6,940 bases of DNA from assembly GCA_024742655.1 (NCBI GenBank), contig JANSYB010000107.1:1-6940 (forward strand), in the 5' to 3' direction. Below are positions 1 to 5,117 of this stretch, one piece after another. Numbering within the stretch: position 1 is the first letter of the stretch; each line of letters opens with the position of its first letter. Source of the DNA: Paracoccaceae bacterium. Lineage in GTDB: Bacteria > Pseudomonadota > Alphaproteobacteria > Rhodobacterales > Rhodobacteraceae. A program made the translations under genes and the position numbers. The notes beneath the pieces were generated by a model. That model was given only the letters and a program-made list of their open reading frames with translations. It was not told where the DNA came from and did no database searches.

Positions 1-21
1 GATGGGCGGGCTTTCGCGCGC

Positions 22-984
22 CTACTCGGTGTTCAGCAGCACGGCCTCGACCCGGCGATTGGCCTCGCGCCCCTCGGGCGTCAGATTCGTCGTCAGGGGG
101 GAAAGATACCCCATGCCACCCGCCTCGAGCTGTTGACGGGGGATGTCGTACTGCGTGGCAAGACGTTCAAGAACAGAGGTCGCGCGCCGCCGCGACAGCC
201 CAACATTGGGCTCCAGCCCGCCCACCGTGTCGGTATGGCCCACAAGGGCCACCCGTCGTGTCGAATCGGCCCTGAGAAACCGGGCAAGTGCCTCGAGCGA
301 GGCATAAGGCCCTGCCCCCAGCGAGGCGGATCCGGTCTCGAACTCCAGATCCCGCAGGACCACGTGGCCCTGGCCGGTCAACGCTTCGGCCAGGGACCCG
401 GGTTCTGAAGACGGCACAGGGCGGGTCTCCTGGGCGCCCGGCTGAACCGTCAGGGTCTGCCCCGGCTGCGTTCCGTTCTGGCGTATTTGCGTGATCTGCA
501 CATACCCCGTGCCACCCGCGCGGCTGACGAGAAGGGTGATATAGTCCGACGGTCCGGCATCCGGCGACCAGCGGGCCGACAGAAAACGGAAATCGAAAAG
601 GTCCACGAACATATCCGGCGCCGGGATCACCCGCGTGTTGAACCGGAAATCGAACCCGCCGCATTCCTGGCCCGCGCAATCGAACAAGATATCATAGCCC
701 GCGTCGATGACCTGCTGACGCAACGGGGTCATCATCTGAAGGCTGGTCAGGCCCTGTGCCTCGATCTGCCAGGCCTGCTGCACCAGCGACCCCTCCAGTT
801 CGACGGACGGGATCTCGCCCATCTGCCACGGGGCAAGCGGCAGGAAATAGGTTGTCGACGGCTCGCGTATCTCGGTTGTCATGGCCGCGTTGCCGGGCAG
901 TTCAAGATCAAGCGCGCGAGTGACGTCAGGCGCCACAGCTGACAGGATCAGTAAAAGCCCCCCGACTGCCAGGCCGCGCGACAC
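22..984 (-). CDS. Secreted OmpA-like peptidoglycan-binding protein
   Basis: A 320-residue protein that probably anchors to peptidoglycan in the periplasm. Residues 1-24 look like a Sec signal peptide: a short basic start, a hydrophobic core around residues 5-18, and a likely cut after VTRA. Residues 207-316 form an OmpA C-terminal domain with the usual landmarks: LEFETGSA (213-220), GHTD with D252, LSRRRA with R267, and NRRVE (309-313). In known OmpA domains the equivalents of D252 and R267 hold the diaminopimelate of peptidoglycan. The middle part (about 30-180) carries CAGQECGG, with Cys103 and Cys108 possibly forming a disulfide in the periplasm; this recalls the DUF4892-OmpA proteins of Pseudomonas, from memory only. 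No transmembrane beta-barrel is obvious. The start is GTG, 3 nt after the upstream stop codon, with only a weak AGG-type ribosome site, so translation is probably coupled. It is the last gene of the operon. The OmpA domain is certain; the physiological role is unknown. Confidence 0.88.
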   Translation of the reverse strand: MSRGLAVGGLLLILSAVAPDVTRALDLELPGNAAMTTEIREPSTTYFLPLAPWQMGEIPSVELEGSLVQQAWQIEAQGLTSLQMMTPLRQQVIDAGYDILFDCAGQECGGFDFRFNTRVIPAPDMFVDLFDFRFLSARWSPDAGPSDYITLLVSRAGGTGYVQITQIRQNGTQPGQTLTVQPGAQETRPVPSSEPGSLAEALTGQGHVVLRDLEFETGSASLGAGPYASLEALARFLRADSTRRVALVGHTDTVGGLEPNVGLSRRRATSVLERLATQYDIPRQQLEAGGMGYLSPLTTNLTPEGREANRRVEAVLLNTE

Positions 985-987
985 GGC

Positions 988-1560
988 CTAGCGGGCCTGA
1001 CCGTGATACTCGGGATTGGGCTGCATGCCCGTGGCACTGGCCACGCGGTTGGTCATGTTGAAAAAGCCCACGACCGACGCGATGTCCCAGATATCCCGGT
1101 CGCTGAACCCCGCGTCGCGCAACGCCTGCCTGTCGGCCTCGACGGTCTCGGCCGACGCCTTGGTAATCTTTTCGGCGAATGCCAGCATCGCGGTATGGCG
1201 CGCATCCAGATCGGCGGCACGCCAGTTCATCACCATCGCCTCGCCCAGGGCCGGATCGCCGGACAACTGGCGCACCGCGGCGCCGTGGGCCACCTGGCAA
1301 TACCAGCAGCGGTTGATGGAGCTGACGACCACGGCGATCATCTCCCGCTCCAGCTTGGTCAGGCCGCTATCGCCCAGCATCAGGTCGTTATACATCGCGG
1401 TGAACGCGTTCAGCTTGTCGATATCGAAGGCATAGGCGCGCAGGACGTTGGGGATCATGCCCAGCTTGTCCTCGCAGATGTCGAAGTATTTCTGCGTGGC
1501 CTCGGGCAGCGGATCGGCCTGCGGCAGGTCAAGGGCGGTGGGGCTGTCGGGCGTACTCAT
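988..1560 (-). CDS. AhpD-like peroxidase-related protein (carboxymuconolactone decarboxylase family)
   Basis: A 190-residue cytoplasmic protein of the AhpD/CMD fold, of the kind annotated as 'uncharacterized peroxidase-related enzyme'. The key motif is RCWYCQVAHG: Cys85 and Cys88 form the CxxC pair and His92 follows, preceded by LEREMIAVVVSSINR, as in AhpD-type helical proteins. In AhpD this thiol pair is redox active and reduces a peroxiredoxin partner or removes peroxides; by analogy this protein probably does thiol-based peroxide or disulfide chemistry. The N-terminal part (LPEATQKYFDICEDKLGMIPNVLRAYA) and the C-terminal FFNMTNRVASATG stretch are also typical of this subfamily, whose usual length is about 180-195 residues. 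No signal peptide. The ATG start overlaps the stop codon of the acetyltransferase gene as ATGA; a possible AAGGA site lies about 12 nt upstream, so coupling is likely. No peroxiredoxin gene lies in the window, so its partner is unknown. Confidence 0.88.
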   Translation of the reverse strand: MSTPDSPTALDLPQADPLPEATQKYFDICEDKLGMIPNVLRAYAFDIDKLNAFTAMYNDLMLGDSGLTKLEREMIAVVVSSINRCWYCQVAHGAAVRQLSGDPALGEAMVMNWRAADLDARHTAMLAFAEKITKASAETVEADRQALRDAGFSDRDIWDIASVVGFFNMTNRVASATGMQPNPEYHGQAR

Positions 1561-2291
1561 GCGGGCGCGGCGTCCTTCTTGATGCGGTAATGATACTCTC
1601 CCACAAGGGCGAGCCCGAGGGAAGCATAGAGGGCATTGGCGCCCGTGTTGGCCTGGGTGCAGAGCACCGCCAAATGCGTGGCCCCCTGCCCGGCGGCCCA
1701 GAAGGCCGCGGCGCGCGTCAGGTGCCGGCCCATGCCGCAGCGGCGGTGACGTTCCAGCACCTCAAGGGCATGGATCATGGCGACACCGTCATGGATGGCC
1801 ACGAATCCGGTGGCGGCAGGCCGTGCCTGATCCCGGCCGAAAAGCGATGTCTTGGGGCCCTGCGCGCGCTCCATCACCCGGATACGCCCCGGCCCGATGC
1901 CACCCTGCGCCCAGATATCCAGCTGGATCGCCATGGGCTCCCAGATCGTGTAGGCGGTGACCTTCGGCAACGGCTCGGTGGTCAGGGCATCCACGCGACA
2001 AACATACATGTTGACCGGATCGATCACCGCGTAGCCGTGATCGGCCAGCATCGCATCAAGCGCCTCGTCGCCCTGCCGGATCATGAAAAGCGGGGACTGG
2101 TCCAGGGCGCACATCGCGGCCTCGGCCTCGGGCAGGTCCGCCTCGGTGAAAGGCTCTCTTGCCGTAGCCGCCGAGACGCGCTTGCCACCCCCCTGCCCAT
2201 CCCGGATCGTCCACGGCCCGACATGGCGGGCCGAGGCGGGCGGCCATGTGCCTTCGGTTACCGCATAAAGGGTCTGTGCGTCCGGTGTCAT
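1557..2291 (-). CDS. GNAT-family N-acetyltransferase
   Basis: A 244-residue protein whose C-terminal half is a GNAT fold. Residues 170-191 (VAMIHALEVLERHRRCGMGRHL) hold beta-4 and the acetyl-CoA pyrophosphate loop, with R183-x-x-G186-x-G188 matching the (Q/R)xxGx(G/A) signature. Residues 206-237 include the NTGANALYASLG helix and a closing beta strand, again typical of GNAT enzymes. The N-terminal half (1-110) is less conserved and could be a diverged second GNAT lobe or a substrate-binding part; I cannot identify it. The substrate cannot be told from the sequence. No signal peptide, so it acts in the cytoplasm. Its ATG overlaps the stop of the upstream molybdopterin-binding protein gene as ATGA, and no Shine-Dalgarno sequence is visible before it, so it probably depends on translational coupling. 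Members of this family are often annotated only as GNAT acetyltransferase. Confidence 0.87.
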   Translation of the reverse strand: MTPDAQTLYAVTEGTWPPASARHVGPWTIRDGQGGGKRVSAATAREPFTEADLPEAEAAMCALDQSPLFMIRQGDEALDAMLADHGYAVIDPVNMYVCRVDALTTEPLPKVTAYTIWEPMAIQLDIWAQGGIGPGRIRVMERAQGPKTSLFGRDQARPAATGFVAIHDGVAMIHALEVLERHRRCGMGRHLTRAAAFWAAGQGATHLAVLCTQANTGANALYASLGLALVGEYHYRIKKDAAPA

Positions 2292-3010
2292 TCGGGAAAC
2301 ATCGCGTTCAGTTCCGCCATGGCCGCATCCAGCCGTCCACCATCCTGGCCGCGCACCACGACATTGGAGCCAAAAGCCCCGTCACGCTGAAACGGGTAGG
2401 AGCCGAACGACAGATCGGGATAGCGCGCCGCAAGGTCGGACAGCGGCCCTGCGATATCGCCTTCGCCCCGGAAAATACTGATCGACTGTGACAGGACCGG
2501 CGCACCGCCCGTCAGCGTCGGCAGAACCGAGGCGACCATCGCCTCGAAAATCGCGGGCACTCCGGCCATCACGTGGACATTGGCAAGGGTAAAGCCCGGC
2601 GCGGCACTGATCGGGTTATCGATCAGGCTGGCACCCTCGGGGATGCGCGCCATGCGCAGACGCGCCGCGTTCAACTCGATCCCCTGACGGTCATAATGCG
2701 CCTGCAGGACCGCGCGGGCATCGTCGCGCACATCTATTGGCACATCAAAGGCGCGCGCCACGTTCTCGGCGGTGATGTCGTCATGGGTGGGCCCGATCCC
2801 GCCCGAGGTGAAGACATGATCATGCGCCGCGCTGAGCGCGCGCACGGCCTGCTCGATGGCATCGGCGTCATCCGAGACCACGCGCACCTCGCGCAGGTCG
2901 ATGCCCTGCTTGGTCAATTCGCGGGCGAGGTGATGCATGTTGGCATCCCGTGTCCGACCGGACAGGATTTCATCCCCGATCACCAGCATGGCGGCAGTTG
3001 GATTGCCCAT
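2288..3010 (-). CDS. Stand-alone molybdopterin-binding (CinA N-terminal, COG1058) protein
   Basis: A 240-residue cytoplasmic protein of the MoaB/MogA/MoeA-like fold, equivalent to the N-terminal domain of CinA (competence/damage-inducible protein A). Motifs in order: IGDEILSGRTRDAN (11-24), TSGGIGPTHDDIT (68-80), which is the phosphate/pterin-binding loop, and MAGVPAIFE (148-156). The C-terminal nicotinamide-nucleotide amidase domain of full-length CinA (about 160 residues) is absent, as is usual in the short family. Related domains have been linked to molybdopterin binding and to nucleotide pyrophosphatase activity on ADP-ribose or FAD; which applies here cannot be read from the sequence. 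It is the first gene of the four-gene operon. The ATG start has a good ribosome site, AAGGGG, 5 nt upstream. It diverges from sfsA across a 50-bp spacer, an arrangement I recall from other alphaproteobacteria. Confidence 0.9.
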   Translation of the reverse strand: MGNPTAAMLVIGDEILSGRTRDANMHHLARELTKQGIDLREVRVVSDDADAIEQAVRALSAAHDHVFTSGGIGPTHDDITAENVARAFDVPIDVRDDARAVLQAHYDRQGIELNAARLRMARIPEGASLIDNPISAAPGFTLANVHVMAGVPAIFEAMVASVLPTLTGGAPVLSQSISIFRGEGDIAGPLSDLAARYPDLSFGSYPFQRDGAFGSNVVVRGQDGGRLDAAMAELNAMFPE

Positions 3011-3060
3011 CTTGTCCCCTTGTCTTGCATGGCCCCTGCCCCCGGTATAGGCCTGCCAAC
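3011..3060. promoter_or_regulatory. Divergent promoter spacer between the operon and sfsA
   Basis: Only 50 bp separate the two start codons, so both promoters must lie here or reach into the coding regions. On the plus strand TTGCAT (3025-3030) and TATAGG (3046-3051) resemble -35 and -10 boxes, but the spacer is only 15 bp, so the pairing is weak. If TATAGG is the -10 box, the sfsA transcript would begin only a few bases before its ATG. No clear minus-strand promoter was found by eye. Confidence 0.4.
3016..3021 (-). promoter_or_regulatory. Ribosome binding site of the molybdopterin-binding protein gene
   Basis: On the minus strand AAGGGG ends 5 nt before the ATG at 3010. It supports that start and marks the beginning of the four-gene operon; the next three genes have poorer or no visible Shine-Dalgarno sequences. 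Confidence 0.65.
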
Positions 3061-3762
3061 ATGCGCTTTCAAACCCCTCTTGTGCCTGCCGTGCTGATCC
3101 GCCGCTACAAACGGTTCCTCGCCGATATCCGGCTGGAGGACGGGCAAGAGGTGACAGCGCATTGCGCCAATCCCGGCTCCATGATGGGGTTGGCCGAGCC
3201 CGGCATGCGCATCTGGGTTGAGCCCAATGACGACCCCAAGAAGAAGCTGAAATTCGGCTGGCGGCTGGTGGAACACGCGGGCAGGCATTTTACCGGGGTC
3301 GATACGTCCCTGCCCAACCGTGCGCTCAGGGAAGCGCTTGGCGCGGGGCGGATCGCCGAACTGGCCGACTATGGCACCGTCCTGCCCGAACAGAAATACG
3401 GGCAAAAGAGCCGGATCGATTTCCTTTTGCGACAGGACGGCCTGCCCGATGCCTATGTCGAGGTCAAATCCGTGACCTTGTCGCGCGAAACCGGCCGGGC
3501 CGAGTTTCCCGACAGCGTGACCGCACGCGGGGCCAGGCACCTGCGAGAGTTGGCCGACATGGCCCGCGCGGGGCATCGCGCGGTGCTGTTCTACCTGGTG
3601 CAGCGCACCGATTGCACCGCCGTGACGGTCGCCTCGGACATCGACCCGGCCTATGCCGAGGCGTTCGGTGGTGCCCGGCTGGCCGGCGTGGAGGCGATCG
3701 CCTACGGCTGCAAGATCAGCCCGGACGGGGTTGAGATCGGGCGCGCGCTGCCGTTGCGGTAG
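3061..3762 (+). CDS. sfsA: SfsA family protein (sugar fermentation stimulation protein / nucleic-acid-binding nuclease)
   Basis: A 233-residue protein, the family's usual length (about 234 in E. coli). The N-terminal part (1-80) is the OB-fold-like nucleic-acid-binding region with AHCANPGSM (33-41). The rest is a PD-(D/E)xK nuclease-like fold: SRIDFLL with D120, then YVEVKSVTL with E134 and K136, followed by the SfsA signature FPDSVTARGARHLREL (149-164). E. coli SfsA was first described as stimulating maltose gene expression and binding DNA; nuclease activity is proposed from the fold. All expected catalytic-type residues are present. The ATG at 3061 gives the correct family N-terminus (MRFQTPLVPAVLIRRYKRFL). 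The frame stays open upstream, but that extension overlaps the divergent gene and does not look like SfsA. No strong ribosome site is visible; only AGG at 3049-3051, 9 nt away. It ends 7 nt before the convergent acyl-CoA dehydrogenase stop. Confidence 0.95.
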   Translation: MRFQTPLVPAVLIRRYKRFLADIRLEDGQEVTAHCANPGSMMGLAEPGMRIWVEPNDDPKKKLKFGWRLVEHAGRHFTGVDTSLPNRALREALGAGRIAELADYGTVLPEQKYGQKSRIDFLLRQDGLPDAYVEVKSVTLSRETGRAEFPDSVTARGARHLRELADMARAGHRAVLFYLVQRTDCTAVTVASDIDPAYAEAFGGARLAGVEAIAYGCKISPDGVEIGRALPLR

Positions 3763-3769
3763 GCCGTGC

Positions 3770-4945
3770 TCAGCCCGCCTCGCCGAAGCCTTTGGGGATG
3801 GGCAGCGGTTCCAGCCCTTTCGCGCGTTTCTTCAGGCTGCGCCCGATCACCACGCGGCTGATCTCGGTCGTGCCATCCACGATCCGCAGCATCTGCGCCA
3901 GACGCGACAACCGGTCGAGGTCATAGCTGCGCAACAGGCCCATTCCGCCAAGGGCCTGCGTGCAGGTATTGGCCGCCTTCAGCGCCGCGTCGGGCACGAA
4001 GCGTTTGGCATGGGCGGCCATCACCGGGCCCTGATCGGTGCCAAGGGCGTTGGCCGCGGCACGGTAGAGCAGGCGCGAGGCTTCCAATTCGGTCGCCACC
4101 TCACCCAGCATCCATTGCATCCCGTCCTGATCCAGCGCGGTGCCACCGAACATCTTGCGGTTGCCCGTATAGGCCAGCGCGATGTCCAGCGCCGCCTGCA
4201 TCAGTCCGCAGCACCCAGACGCGATCGAGACCCGCGCGATGTCGATGGCCATGAGCGAGCCCTGAAGGCCCTGCCCCGGCGGCAGGATGATGTTGTCCTC
4301 GCTGACCGTGACGTTGTTCATGTACATCTCGGAAAACGGCAGGAAATTGTAGGATGGCGTGTCGTAGCGCGGGCCGAAACTCAGCCCCTCGGCATCCGCG
4401 GGAATGGCGATCATGGCCATGTCCTTGTGCCCCGGTTCATCCGATGTCTTGACCACGGTGAAATAGATGTCCGCCTCACCCGCGAGACTGACCCACGCCT
4501 TGGAGCCACTGATCGTCCAGGTGCCGTCGCCATTCACCGTCGCGCGCGAATACATCGTCATCGGGTCCGAGCCCGATTGCGGCTCGGTCAGGGCGAAATT
4601 CGCCAGCTTGCGTCCCGAGGTCAGATCGTGCGCCCAGGCGGCCTTGAACGCGTCGGTGCCATAACCGCAACCGGCAAAGGTACAGATATTGTGCATCGAC
4701 AGGGCAAAGGCATAGGCCCCGTCGCCCCGGCCCAACTCTTCGTAGACCCGGATGCCATCGCCCAATGACATGCCCTGCCCGCCAAACTCTTGCGGCGCAT
4801 AAATCCCCGTCAGGCCCAAATCACCGGCCTTGTCCGACACGGCACGCGGCCAGGTTCCGGCCTCGTTCCAGGCTGTCACGTTTGGCAGGATATCCTCGGC
4901 GCAATGACGCCGGGCGGCCTCGAGAAGGGTGTCGATCGTGGTCAT
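3770..4945 (-). CDS. Acyl-CoA dehydrogenase
   Basis: A 391-residue FAD-dependent acyl-CoA dehydrogenase, full length for the family (about 380-400), which introduces an alpha,beta double bond into an acyl-CoA and passes electrons to electron-transfer flavoprotein. The N-terminal helical domain runs to about residue 115. The middle beta domain begins with the flavin-binding signature FALTEPQSGSDP (117-128), followed by WTISGSKAWVSLA (143-155). The C-terminal helical domain carries ARVSIASGCCGLMQAAL (237-253), the NRKMFG segment (262-267) and QALGGMGLLRSYDLDRLSR (330-348), then RIVDGTTEISRVVIGRSL (354-371). The usual catalytic Glu just before GT is Asp357 here. The chosen ATG has TGGAAG 6 nt upstream and gives the normal N-terminus; the longer open frame up to 5260 is antisense to map and has no family similarity. 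The acyl substrate cannot be told. The gene stands alone, divergent from map, with a palindromic operator candidate just upstream. Confidence 0.94.
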   Translation of the reverse strand: MTTIDTLLEAARRHCAEDILPNVTAWNEAGTWPRAVSDKAGDLGLTGIYAPQEFGGQGMSLGDGIRVYEELGRGDGAYAFALSMHNICTFAGCGYGTDAFKAAWAHDLTSGRKLANFALTEPQSGSDPMTMYSRATVNGDGTWTISGSKAWVSLAGEADIYFTVVKTSDEPGHKDMAMIAIPADAEGLSFGPRYDTPSYNFLPFSEMYMNNVTVSEDNIILPPGQGLQGSLMAIDIARVSIASGCCGLMQAALDIALAYTGNRKMFGGTALDQDGMQWMLGEVATELEASRLLYRAAANALGTDQGPVMAAHAKRFVPDAALKAANTCTQALGGMGLLRSYDLDRLSRLAQMLRIVDGTTEISRVVIGRSLKKRAKGLEPLPIPKGFGEAG

Positions 4946-4951
4946 TTTGAG

Positions 4952-4957
4952 CTTCCA
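4952..4957 (-). promoter_or_regulatory. Ribosome binding site of the acyl-CoA dehydrogenase gene
   Basis: TGGAAG on the minus strand ends 6 nt before the ATG at 4945. This decides the start in favour of the 391-residue protein over the longer open frame. Confidence 0.6.
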
Positions 4958-4960
4958 TTG

Positions 4961-4988
4961 AATTGTCTGACAATTAAATGTCAGACAA
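4961..4988. promoter_or_regulatory. Candidate GntR/FCD-type operator: two TTGTCnGACAA palindromes forming a 10-bp inverted repeat
   Basis: Two near-identical palindromes lie side by side. Site 1, at 4961-4975, is AATTGTC-T-GACAATT, perfect over 7-bp arms around position 4968. Site 2, centred on 4983, is TGTC-A-GACA with a matching extra A on its right. Together they also form a perfect 10-bp inverted repeat, TTGTCTGACA at 4963-4972 and TGTCAGACAA at 4979-4988, with a 6-nt AT-only centre. Site 1 fits the TNGTNNNACNA pattern recognised by FadR/FCD-type GntR regulators; site 2 fits with one mismatch. The two centres are 15 bp apart. The element ends 15 nt before the acyl-CoA dehydrogenase ATG, so a bound repressor would cover the promoter or transcript start. 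The inverted repeat is seen directly; the regulator family is an inference and no regulator gene is in the window. Confidence 0.7.
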
Positions 4989-5035
4989 CAGTTTGCCCGA
5001 TTGCGCAACCCTGATTTTGCCAAAGTGACGCCCTG

Positions 5036-5056
5036 TCGCAGGGGGCGCCCCTGCGA
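5036..5056. repeat. GC-rich inverted repeat (9-bp stem, 3-nt loop) upstream of map
   Basis: TCGCAGGGG (5036-5044) and CCCCTGCGA (5048-5056) are exact reverse complements separated by GCG. An alternative register, the 10-bp palindrome GGGGCGCCCC (5042-5051), overlaps it. No T-run follows on either strand, so it is not a standard intrinsic terminator. It lies 61 bp before the map start, in the divergent spacer. It could be a regulator site or a leader hairpin; its role is unknown. Confidence 0.5.
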
Positions 5057-5117
5057 TGCGTGGTCCCACTGGCACTCCGTCGCATTTCGGCCTAAATAGA
5101 GGTGGGAAAGGCGAAAG

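Noticed and set aside
1..21. Terminator after the OmpA-like gene
   Set aside because: Only 21 bases are available after the stop codon; no complete stem-loop with a T-run can be seen.
1590..2390. Plus-strand open frame opposite the GNAT gene
   Set aside because: Shadow frame; the minus-strand gene has GNAT motifs and ATGA junctions with both neighbours.
3653..4768. Long plus-strand open frame opposite the acyl-CoA dehydrogenase
   Set aside because: His/Arg/Gly-rich composition typical of a shadow frame in GC-rich DNA; no recognisable motif, and the opposite strand has a complete known enzyme.
5070..5085. Possible sigma-54 promoter (TGGCAC then CGCA) before map
   Set aside because: The GG and GC elements are 9 bp apart, not the required 10, and the second half lacks the TTGC core.
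5069..5098. Possible sigma-70 promoter for map (CTGGCA, 18 bp, TAAATA)
   Set aside because: The -35 matches 4 of 6 but the -10 only 3 of 6; too weak to list as a feature.
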